Source of the DNA: JAHEJA01 sp965656445
GTDB lineage: Bacteria > Pseudomonadota > Alphaproteobacteria > Rhodobacterales > Rhodobacteraceae
Direction of reading: 5' to 3'
Length of the DNA stretch: 64,000 nucleotides
NCBI GenBank assembly: GCA_965656445.1
Contig: CBFHKO010000001.1
Span: 1 to 64,000, forward strand
The notes below the pieces were generated by a model. It saw nothing but the letters and a program-made list of their open reading frames with translations. It was not told where the DNA came from and ran no database searches. A program made the position numbers and the translations under genes. This document shows, one piece after another, positions 8,937-16,567 of the stretch. The stretch's first letter is position 1. Each line of letters starts with the position of its first letter.

Positions 8937-8949
8937 GTCAATAATTGAC
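8937..8949. promoter_or_regulatory. palindrome between iscR and hydrolase gene
   Basis: GTCAATAATTGAC is a perfect 6-1-6 inverted repeat in the divergent region. The half-site context AATnATTGACC occurs again at 8842-8852 close to the iscR start codon. It could be an operator for IscR or another iron/Fe-S regulator controlling both directions. No binding-site consensus was tested. Confidence 0.35.
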
Positions 8950-8978
8950 CCATTACATCGAAGAGAGAGTTTTGAAGA

Positions 8979-9629
8979 ATGCCAGAGGTTATTTTTCCCG
9001 GACCAGAAGGTCGCCTAGAAGGTCGTTATCATCCGCAAAAGGACCGGGACGCCCCCATCGCGATTGTCTTGCATCCGCATCCACAGTTTGGCGGGACAAT
9101 GAACAACAAAGTTGTCTATAACCTTCACTATGCATTCTACAACATGGGCTTTACGGTTCTGCGCTTTAACTTTCGTGGTGTCGGTCGCAGCCAAGGTGAA
9201 TACGATCAAGGCGTTGGCGAATTGTCTGATGCGGCCTCAGCCTTGGATTACCTGCAATCCATGAACAACAATTCCAAACATTGCTGGGTTGCTGGATTTA
9301 GCTTTGGTGCATGGATTGGCATGCAACTTTTGATGCGCCGTCCAGAGATCACAGGGTTCATTTCCGTGGCTCCGCCTGCGAATATGTATGACTTTTCCTT
9401 CTTGGCCCCTTGCCCATCCTCTGGTTTGATCATCAACGGCACAAGCGATCGTATTGCGCCGCCTGCAGATACTGTTGATTTGGTGGACAAACTGCATGAG
9501 CAAAAAGGCATCACCATCACGCATACTCAGCTTGATGGCGCAGGTCACTTCTTTGAAGATCACATGGACCCAATGATCGATCACGTCAGCACATATGTGA
9601 AACGTCGGTTGACCGAAAATACGAGATAA
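8979..9629 (+). CDS. alpha/beta hydrolase
   Basis: Cytoplasmic serine hydrolase of 216 residues with the alpha/beta fold. The oxyanion region HPHPQFGGTMNNKVV is followed by the nucleophile elbow GFSFGAW (serine near residue 108), an aspartate in NGTSDRIAPP and a histidine in GAGHFFEDH, completing a catalytic triad. There is no signal peptide. The substrate is unknown. It is divergent from iscR and followed after 2 bases by a small helical-protein gene that is probably co-transcribed. Confidence 0.88.
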   Translation: MPEVIFPGPEGRLEGRYHPQKDRDAPIAIVLHPHPQFGGTMNNKVVYNLHYAFYNMGFTVLRFNFRGVGRSQGEYDQGVGELSDAASALDYLQSMNNNSKHCWVAGFSFGAWIGMQLLMRRPEITGFISVAPPANMYDFSFLAPCPSSGLIINGTSDRIAPPADTVDLVDKLHEQKGITITHTQLDGAGHFFEDHMDPMIDHVSTYVKRRLTENTR

Positions 9630-9631
9630 AC

Positions 9632-9847
9632 ATGGGCGTTGCAGAAGACTTAGGCGACGCGCTCGCCAAAGACACAATCGAAGCGGCGGAAAAGCTCGGT
9701 GATCAAGAGCTTATCCGCGAAGTGGCACGCGAGCTCGCCGCGACATCCTCAACATCGGAAGAGGCTTTTATGACCTCTGTCCGAGTGAGATTGGCCGAAC
9801 GGCGCGCACGCAAATACCTTGAAAGTCGCTTCAAGAACGCCGAGTAG
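9632..9847 (+). CDS. small conserved-looking helical protein
   Basis: A 71-residue, acidic-then-basic, almost entirely helical protein starting 2 bases after the hydrolase stop, so probably in its operon. It has no signal peptide or membrane segment and I do not recognise its family. Codon use resembles its neighbours and the frame is open throughout. It converges with the lipoprotein gene, whose stop is one base away. Confidence 0.65.
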   Translation: MGVAEDLGDALAKDTIEAAEKLGDQELIREVARELAATSSTSEEAFMTSVRVRLAERRARKYLESRFKNAE

Positions 9848-9848
9848 A

Positions 9849-10484
9849 TTACTGTTCTACAACAATAATACCCGTCATTGTTCCGCCCGCAAAGCCGGCT
9901 ACGAATTTTTCGGCGCCCACGTTCATACGATCTCCGAAGAATCCACCGCGCATCCGCGCTTCTGTTCCGCTATAAGCAACAGAGCCATCAACGCGACCGT
10001 TTGAAGATATCGCACCATAGACGTCCAAGTTTCCGCCATCATTCATCAGATACGGATCACTCGCGCTAAAATCAGCGATCAGATCGACGGGCTCATAGGA
10101 ATATTGACCCCGATTCAAAATCGTTGCCTGACCTGAAAACGACGCCTGACCGTTCATGCGAACAGATGTATATGTATCAGAGACGGATGTAATCCGCTCT
10201 CCGTTATAGCGCCCGCCAATGACGACATAATCCGATGATCTCGTCGCCACATATTCTAGCCCATTGCCACTATAGCTTTCGGTTTCATCTTGCACGTCCC
10301 CTGCAGGGAGTGTGCGCAAAATTCCATCTTCGGTAAAGGCAAAGGCCCCTTCAAAATAGAGGGCTGTATAATCATCACTCGTTCTAACCGTTTCGGCCGC
10401 AGCCACCATTTCATCCGAAACCGTTTGTCCCATTCCACACGCCGAAACCATCGCCGCAAACCCACATACTAGTACCAATCTCAT
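9849..10484 (-). CDS. putative lipoprotein, TbpB-barrel-like
   Basis: A 211-residue protein with a lipoprotein signal: MRLVLVCGFAAMVSACG places the lipobox cysteine at residue 17. The mature part is Gly/Ser/Tyr-rich and beta-strand-like. Its end (GGFFGDRMNVGAEKFVAGF) resembles the closing motif of transferrin-binding-protein-B-type small barrels, in which an Ala-Glu pair precedes G-F. The start at 10484 was chosen because AAAGGAC lies 9 bases upstream. It may be a surface lipoprotein, with iron or haem binding only a guess. Confidence 0.65.
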   Translation of the reverse strand: MRLVLVCGFAAMVSACGMGQTVSDEMVAAAETVRTSDDYTALYFEGAFAFTEDGILRTLPAGDVQDETESYSGNGLEYVATRSSDYVVIGGRYNGERITSVSDTYTSVRMNGQASFSGQATILNRGQYSYEPVDLIADFSASDPYLMNDGGNLDVYGAISSNGRVDGSVAYSGTEARMRGGFFGDRMNVGAEKFVAGFAGGTMTGIIVVEQ

Positions 10485-10573
10485 AAGCAAAAGTCCTTTC
10501 ACAGACATTGCTCGCATCCACGTTTTAACCTAAGGTAAAAGGTAAACGTCCGATATTTACAAAAGTTTAGGTA

Positions 10574-13500
10574 TCACTTCTTTCGTTTGACAATTACTTG
10601 TTCAGCCAGGTCTCTAGCAATCGCAAAAGCGCCCTTAATTTTATCGGCATCGCTCTTCCAATCACGACGGACAACAATTTTATTGTCACGCACTTTTGCG
10701 AGGCCATTTTGATTTTGGATAAATTTAACTAAACCCTCAGGAGAGGCGAATTTATCGTTGTGGAACTGAATTGTTGCGCCCTTTGGCCCCCCATCCAGCT
10801 TTGAAATACCCGCACGTTTGCACATGGCTTTGATCCGCACGACCAACATCAAAGTGTTCACTTCGCGCGGAAGCTTACCAAAGCGGTCAATCAATTCCGC
10901 GGCAAAACCTTCTAATTCCACTTTGGTGGACAGAGAAGACAAGCGACGATAAAGGCCAAGGCGCACATCCAAATCAGGGACATATTTTTCTGGGATCAAA
11001 ACTGGCACACCGAGGTTGATCTGAGGCGCCCATTGATCATCTGCGATCGCCAGCCCATCCATTTCGCCTGCTTTGATCTTGGCAATCGCTTCCTCGAGCA
11101 TGGATTGATAAAGCTCATACCCAACATCGCGCATTTGGCCCGATTGCTCTTCGCCCAACAAATTACCCGCGCCGCGAATATCCAAATCCTGACTGGCCAA
11201 GGTAAAGCCCGCCCCCAAAGTATCGAGCGATCCCAAAACACGCAGACGCTTTTCCGCTGTTGTTGTCAGTTTCGCCCGTGGCTTGGTTGTTAAATAGGCA
11301 TAGGCCCGCGTTTTTGATCGACCAACACGGCCGCGAATTTGATAGAGTTGCGCAAGCCCAAACATATCCGCACGATGCACGACCATTGTGTTAGCCGTTG
11401 GAATATCAAGACCGCTTTCGACAATCGTTGTCGCCAACAAAATATCGTATTTGCCATCATAAAAGGCATTCATACGGTCATCTAATTCACCCGCCGCCAT
11501 TTGTCCGTTGGCAATGACATAGCTCAATTCAGGAAGCTGTTCTCTGAGGAACTCTTCGATTTCAGGTAAATCACTTATGCGGGGCACCACATAAAAGGAT
11601 TGCCCTCCACGGTAATGTTCACGCAAGAGCGCTTCGCGGATCGTGACGGCGTCAAATTCGCTGACGTAGGTGCGAATGGACAGACGATCCACAGGCGGCG
11701 TGCCAATGATCGACAAATCCCGCACACCAGACAAAGACAATTGTAACGTGCGTGGGATTGGCGTCGCGGTTAGGGTCAGCACGTGAATATCGGTGCGAAG
11801 CTGTTTAAGCTTTTCTTTGTGCTGAACCCCGAAATGCTGTTCTTCGTCGATGATCAAGAGGCCAAGGTTTTTGAATTGGATCCCGTTGGCTAACAAAGCA
11901 TGCGTACCCACGACGATATCAACTGTTCCGCGCGCCAGACCATCACGTGTAAGAGCCGCCTCTTTGGCGGGGACAAAACGGGATAATTGGCGCACTTCTA
12001 GGGGAAATCCCCGAAACCGCTCTTTGAACCCTTTGGCATGCTGACGAGCAAGCAAGGTTGTTGGCGCGACAATCGCGACTTGAACCCCTGACATCGCGGC
12101 CAAAAATGCCGCGCGCATTGCGACTTCGGTTTTGCCAAAGCCAACGTCCCCACAGACCAATCGATCCATCGGCGCGCCAGAGGTGAGATCTGTCACCACA
12201 TCTTCGATGGCGTTTAATTGATCATCGGTTTCCTGATAGGGAAAGCGCGCGGCAAAGGCATCCCATGCGCCCGGAGGCGGATCTAAAACTGGCGCTTTGC
12301 GCAAGGCACGTTCGGCGGCCACGCGGATCAAGCGATCCGCCATTTCGCGGATACGCTCCTTGAGCTTGGCTTTCTTGGCTTGCCATGCCCCACCGCCCAA
12401 GCGATCCAACAGTCCTTCGTCATGGCCGTATTTTGAGAGAAGCTCTATATTTTCAACAGGCAAATAAAGGCGCGCATTTTCCGCATATTCAAGCAAGATA
12501 CATTCATGCGCCGCGCCCGCCGCCGTGATCACTTCTAACCCGTGATAGCGTCCGATCCCATGATCCACATGCACCACCAGATCACCGGGGTTTAGAGATT
12601 GCGTCTCGGTTAAGAAATTTTCCGCCTTGCGCCGCTTTTTCGTCGTGCGAATGAGACGATCCCCCAGAACATCTTGTTCTGAAATCACAGTCATATCAGG
12701 CGTTTCAAACCCGTGATCCAAGGCCCAGACCGCGAGGTGAAGTCCCTGTTTACCGATGCGCGTGCCATTCTCAACATGGATCGTCTCAGACAATCCTTCA
12801 TCCTCGATCAAACCAGAAAGACGTTCACGCGCGCCTTCTGAATAGCTGGCGATGACCACCGGTCCCTCTGACATTTTTGATTTGATATGCTGCGCTAAAG
12901 CTCCGAAAAGGCTCACACTTTCCTGTTGGCGTTCGGGTGAGAAATTGCGCCCAATGCGCCCGCCTGCATCAATGACATTTGGACCTGAAGCCTGCGGCAA
13001 AGGATGGAATTGCACAACTCGATGATTGGCAATCGCCCCTTCCCAAGCGCCATCATCAAGATAGAGCAACTCTGGTGGCACAGGTTTATACACAGAATCC
13101 ATGCGGTTCTTTTGTGTCATGGCATGCTGTCGGGTATCGTATTGATCCTGAACAGAGTCCCAGCGCGCCAACCGACTTGGCGTGATTTGATCATCCATCG
13201 TTACGGTCACGTCGGACACATAATCAAACAGGGTCTCTAGGCTGTCATGGAAAAATGGGAGCCAATGTTCAACCCCTTGATATTTGCGCCCTGCACTCAC
13301 CGATTCATAAAGTGGATCGTCAATGCGTGCGGCCCCAAATTCAATGCGATAGTTTTGGCGAAACCGCGTTATCGCCGCCTCGTCCAAGATGACTTCGGAC
13401 ACAGGGGCAAGCTCTACTTCACTGAGGCGTTCTGTCGTGCGCTGTGTTGCGGGATCAAAACGGCGCGCCCCATCAAGGACATCGCCAAACATATCAAGCC

Positions 13501-14020
13501 GGACAGGCCCCTGCTCACCTGGCGGAAAGATATCAATGATGCCGCCGCGAATGGCATAGTCGCCTGCTTCTAAAACAGTTGGGGCTTGAACAAATCCCAT
13601 ACGCACCAAAAATTCACGGAGCTTTTGTTCATTGATCCGCCCACCAACCGTGGCTTTGAAGGCGGCTTCTTTTAAAACACTGCGCGCTGGAATTTTTTGA
13701 GTGGCCGCATTGAGCGTGCTGAGCAAGACAAACTGTTTGGGCATGCCATGCACCAGCCCCGCCAAAGTCGCCATGCGCGCCGCAGAAATATTGGCATTGG
13801 GGGACACGCGATCATAGGGCAAGCAATCCCAGCTTGGAAACTCAACAATCGGCATATCAGGGGCGAAAAACCGCAAGGCTTCTTTGATGGCCACCATGCG
13901 GCGATCATCGCGGGCGATATGAACGACGGGCTTACCTGATTTTTCGATTTCTTTTAGGATGAGACGCGCATCATACCCCTCTGGGGCTCCGCCAATTGTT
14001 AGTCTGCTCATTGCTGTCAT
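10574..14020 (-). CDS. mfd: Mfd transcription-repair coupling factor
   Basis: Large 1148-residue DNA translocase that displaces RNA polymerase stalled at lesions and recruits UvrA for repair. The UvrB-homology region is N-terminal. The RNA-polymerase-interacting domain follows, around VVHVDHGIGRYHGLEVI. Then come the RecG-like translocase motor with Walker A GDVGFGKTE and DEEQHFGVQ, and the C-terminal TRCF domain. Length and domain order are normal for the family. The ATG at 14020 and one at 14011 are both possible starts. Confidence 0.97.
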   Translation of the reverse strand: MTAMSRLTIGGAPEGYDARLILKEIEKSGKPVVHIARDDRRMVAIKEALRFFAPDMPIVEFPSWDCLPYDRVSPNANISAARMATLAGLVHGMPKQFVLLSTLNAATQKIPARSVLKEAAFKATVGGRINEQKLREFLVRMGFVQAPTVLEAGDYAIRGGIIDIFPPGEQGPVRLDMFGDVLDGARRFDPATQRTTERLSEVELAPVSEVILDEAAITRFRQNYRIEFGAARIDDPLYESVSAGRKYQGVEHWLPFFHDSLETLFDYVSDVTVTMDDQITPSRLARWDSVQDQYDTRQHAMTQKNRMDSVYKPVPPELLYLDDGAWEGAIANHRVVQFHPLPQASGPNVIDAGGRIGRNFSPERQQESVSLFGALAQHIKSKMSEGPVVIASYSEGARERLSGLIEDEGLSETIHVENGTRIGKQGLHLAVWALDHGFETPDMTVISEQDVLGDRLIRTTKKRRKAENFLTETQSLNPGDLVVHVDHGIGRYHGLEVITAAGAAHECILLEYAENARLYLPVENIELLSKYGHDEGLLDRLGGGAWQAKKAKLKERIREMADRLIRVAAERALRKAPVLDPPPGAWDAFAARFPYQETDDQLNAIEDVVTDLTSGAPMDRLVCGDVGFGKTEVAMRAAFLAAMSGVQVAIVAPTTLLARQHAKGFKERFRGFPLEVRQLSRFVPAKEAALTRDGLARGTVDIVVGTHALLANGIQFKNLGLLIIDEEQHFGVQHKEKLKQLRTDIHVLTLTATPIPRTLQLSLSGVRDLSIIGTPPVDRLSIRTYVSEFDAVTIREALLREHYRGGQSFYVVPRISDLPEIEEFLREQLPELSYVIANGQMAAGELDDRMNAFYDGKYDILLATTIVESGLDIPTANTMVVHRADMFGLAQLYQIRGRVGRSKTRAYAYLTTKPRAKLTTTAEKRLRVLGSLDTLGAGFTLASQDLDIRGAGNLLGEEQSGQMRDVGYELYQSMLEEAIAKIKAGEMDGLAIADDQWAPQINLGVPVLIPEKYVPDLDVRLGLYRRLSSLSTKVELEGFAAELIDRFGKLPREVNTLMLVVRIKAMCKRAGISKLDGGPKGATIQFHNDKFASPEGLVKFIQNQNGLAKVRDNKIVVRRDWKSDADKIKGAFAIARDLAEQVIVKRKK

Positions 14021-14053
14021 CACTTTTCGTTGGCGCAGATGCGCATTCTCAAA

Positions 14054-14560
14054 TCACAGAAGCATCGTCAGCTCAAAGAGGACTCCCCAGATCGTAATGC
14101 CAAACAACACAAATGCGCCTGCAACCATGACCCAGAACCGATGCCACCAGATAATGCGATAAAGCTGCGCAAAATCAGGAGTGCGCTGTGAGATAGTGCG
14201 CAGCGTCCTCCAACGCAATAGCAGGACCAGAAAATTTGGAAAAACCAGCAAAAAACTCGCCTGGACCAGCTCATGGCGGGTCGAAAACCCTGCATAGGCC
14301 CAAAAGCCAAAGGCAAACCCACAGACCAGCGCAAACAGGATAGAGGCTTTGGGCGCAAAAAATTGCTGCACTCGATTGGCATTCAGCTGACAGATTTGTG
14401 TTAATTCAGTCTGCAATTCAGCATCATTCTCGCGTTTTGCAAAATGCAATTGATAGAAGGGAACCCCCGCAATTTGGTGCGTGGCATAGGCCCAAATAAT
14501 GAGCAAAATGACCCAATACCAAATGTTTGAAAATGAAGTATAATCAAGCTGAAGAAGCAA
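14054..14560 (-). CDS. four-helix membrane protein upstream of mfd
   Basis: Membrane protein of 168 residues with about four transmembrane segments and the motif SFSNIWYWVILLIIWAY at the N-terminus. The same SFSN(L/I)WYW family is, from memory, labelled 'component of SufBCD complex' in Rhodobacteraceae annotations, a name without strong functional support. The apparent start is TTG at 14560 with no clear ribosome binding site, so the exact N-terminus is uncertain. It lies 34 bases ahead of mfd on the same strand and is divergent from hemB. Confidence 0.7.
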   Translation of the reverse strand: MLLQLDYTSFSNIWYWVILLIIWAYATHQIAGVPFYQLHFAKRENDAELQTELTQICQLNANRVQQFFAPKASILFALVCGFAFGFWAYAGFSTRHELVQASFLLVFPNFLVLLLRWRTLRTISQRTPDFAQLYRIIWWHRFWVMVAGAFVLFGITIWGVLFELTMLL

Positions 14561-14691
14561 AATTTACGCTTTCTACCCATGCGAATCTGAGGCCTTCAGC
14601 ATATCTGCTTATGAGACATGAGCAACCGCCTCTTGTCCTCACGGCGAAAGCGTGACAAATTTCTCGGATAGGCATCACCTTGGAGGGTCTA

Positions 14692-15696
14692 ATGCACACA
14701 ATCACCAATGCGTCTTTCCCAAATGCGCGCTTTCGTCGTGTTCGTAAATCAGCGCAGACACGCGCGCTCACGCGGGAAAATCACCTTAGCGTGGATGATT
14801 TCATTTGGCCTGTGTTTGTGTGTGATGGCGAGAATGTCGAAACACCTGTTCCCTCTATGCCGGGTGTCATGCGGCGCAGCGTGGACAGAATTGTCGAAGC
14901 CGCCAAAGAAGCCGCCGATCTCGGAATTCCCGCGATCTGTTTGTTTCCATACACCGATCCCGCTCTCAAGACAGAAGACTGCGCCGAAGCATGGAACCCG
15001 AATAATTTGTCCAACCGTGCAACGCGCGCCGTCAAAGCAGCCGTTCCAAATATTGCGGTCATGACGGATGTTGCGTTGGATCCCTATAATATCAACGGGC
15101 ATGATGGTTTTGTTGAAAATGGGGTCATCGTGAATGACAGAACAGTTGAGGCCTTGGTAAAACAAACCCTCTCCCAAGCCGAAGCAGGAGCCGACATCAT
15201 TGGCCCCTCTGATATGATGGATGGACGCATTGCAGCGATGCGAACCGCATTGGAAAGCAATGGTCATACCGATGTGATGATCCTGTCCTATTCTGCTAAA
15301 TACGCCTCTGGGTTTTATGGCCCCTTCCGCGATGCGGTGGGCGCTTCTGGTGCGCTAAAGGGCGATAAATCCACCTATCAAATGGATTCTGCAAATTCAG
15401 ATGAAGCCTTGCGGTTGGTTGGGCGTGATCTCCGCGAAGGCGCAGATATGGTAATGATCAAACCTGGCATGCCCTATTTGGACATCTGTCGTCGTGTCAA
15501 AGATCAATTCGGCGCACCCACCTATGCCTATCAAGTCTCAGGCGAATATGCGATGATCCAAGCAGCTGTTCAGAATGGTTGGCTTGACGGGGATAAGGTC
15601 ATGATGGAAAGCCTTCTTGCCTTTAAACGTGCGGGCTGTGATGGGATATTGACCTATTTCGCCCCTGCGGCTGCAAAATTGCTCGCGCGCCGTTGA
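14692..15696 (+). CDS. hemB: HemB porphobilinogen synthase
   Basis: Delta-aminolevulinic acid dehydratase, which condenses two ALA molecules to porphobilinogen in tetrapyrrole synthesis. The 334-residue protein has both active-site lysines, K203 in SYSAKYASGF and K257 in MVMIKPGMPY. The metal-site region reads TDVALDPYNINGHDG: the cysteines of zinc-dependent HemB are replaced by Ala/Asp, as in magnesium- or metal-independent enzymes of Pseudomonas and Rhodobacter. The ATG at 14692 follows GGAGGG with proper spacing. Confidence 0.96.
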   Translation: MHTITNASFPNARFRRVRKSAQTRALTRENHLSVDDFIWPVFVCDGENVETPVPSMPGVMRRSVDRIVEAAKEAADLGIPAICLFPYTDPALKTEDCAEAWNPNNLSNRATRAVKAAVPNIAVMTDVALDPYNINGHDGFVENGVIVNDRTVEALVKQTLSQAEAGADIIGPSDMMDGRIAAMRTALESNGHTDVMILSYSAKYASGFYGPFRDAVGASGALKGDKSTYQMDSANSDEALRLVGRDLREGADMVMIKPGMPYLDICRRVKDQFGAPTYAYQVSGEYAMIQAAVQNGWLDGDKVMMESLLAFKRAGCDGILTYFAPAAAKLLARR

Positions 15697-15772
15697 TATA
15701 GTGACAACTGCAAATTTATAGGCTATATTTAGGGCAAAAGCGGGACAACCCGCGCAAATGAGCAGGAACACC

Positions 15773-16336
15773 ATGTCAAACTATTCGCGTCGTGCTTTTA
15801 CAGCACTCTCCCTTTCTTCTGTCGTCGCTCTGAGTGCTTGTTCTACGCCAGACGTGCTTCGTGTTGATCCAAGTGTTATTGACGCCCGCGTTGATTACAG
15901 CTTGAACCAACTCTACCAAGACTATCCAAACACACGTGCCTTGACTCAAAAAGCCTCGGGCATTCTCATTATGCCGCTGATTACCGAAGCAGGTTTTGGC
16001 GTCGGAGGATCCTATGGTCGCGGTGCATTGCGCGTAAATGACAAAACGGTTGATTATTATTCCTCAGTGAGCGCGACAGTTGGCTTTCAAATCGGTGCCC
16101 AGCAATATGCGCATGTTCTCTTTTTCATGACGGATGACGCTCTGGCAGGGTTTCGCAATTCGCAAGGCTGGGCCGCAGGCGGTGACATTGAATATTCCAT
16201 TCCAGATCGCGGCGAAACACTTCGGGCGGAAACAACGACTGCCATGGCGCCGATCTTTGCGGTTATCTTTGGGCAATCTGGCCTGAAAATTGGTGCGACC
16301 CTTGAGGGCACCAAATACACGCGGATCATTCCATAA
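15773..16336 (+). CDS. SYLF/Ysc84-domain lipoprotein
   Basis: A 187-residue lipoprotein with a twin-arginine-like start (YSRRAFTALSLSS) and lipobox LSAC before the SYLF domain. The domain, a lipid-binding module also called Ysc84, spans most of the mature protein and ends in the typical IGATLEGTKYTRI. The ATG at 15773 was chosen over one at 15758 because AGGA lies just upstream of it. Probably anchored in the envelope; substrate unknown. Confidence 0.85.
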   Translation: MSNYSRRAFTALSLSSVVALSACSTPDVLRVDPSVIDARVDYSLNQLYQDYPNTRALTQKASGILIMPLITEAGFGVGGSYGRGALRVNDKTVDYYSSVSATVGFQIGAQQYAHVLFFMTDDALAGFRNSQGWAAGGDIEYSIPDRGETLRAETTTAMAPIFAVIFGQSGLKIGATLEGTKYTRIIP

Positions 16337-16344
16337 GGTTTAAT

Positions 16345-16366
16345 TGGGCGGGGACTTCCTCGCCCA
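16345..16366. terminator. hairpin after SYLF gene
   Basis: TGGGCG pairs with CGCCCA around an inner GG/CC pairing, 8 bases after the stop. It is followed by an A/T-rich TATAT but no true T-run. A second perfect hairpin, GAGATT-4-AATCTC, lies at 16383-16398. Together they probably end the transcript before the gyrA leader. Confidence 0.45.
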
Positions 16367-16495
16367 TATATGCCTGGCGCTTGAGATTATCCAATCTCAT
16401 GCAAAATTCGCGTTAAAAACACTGGCAAACATTCGCAAAATCGCCGAATTTTGCCCAATTTCGTGAAATGAACCCCAAGTAATTGCACAGCACCA

Positions 16496-16525
16496 TTGCG
16501 CCCCATATCCATGGTCTGTTATACA
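16496..16525 (+). promoter_or_regulatory. possible gyrA promoter
   Basis: A -35-like TTGCGC (16496-16501) and a -10-like TATACA (16520-16525) are 18 bases apart, about 40 bases before the gyrA start. The -35 match is weak, so this is only a candidate. Confidence 0.3.
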
Positions 16526-16567
16526 TTTTGTAACAAGATGTTGAGCTAAAAGAAACGAGCATACTCC

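Noticed and set aside
9237..9677. Minus-strand open frame over the hydrolase and small helical gene
   Set aside because: It is antisense to a hydrolase with a complete catalytic triad and has no recognisable domain.
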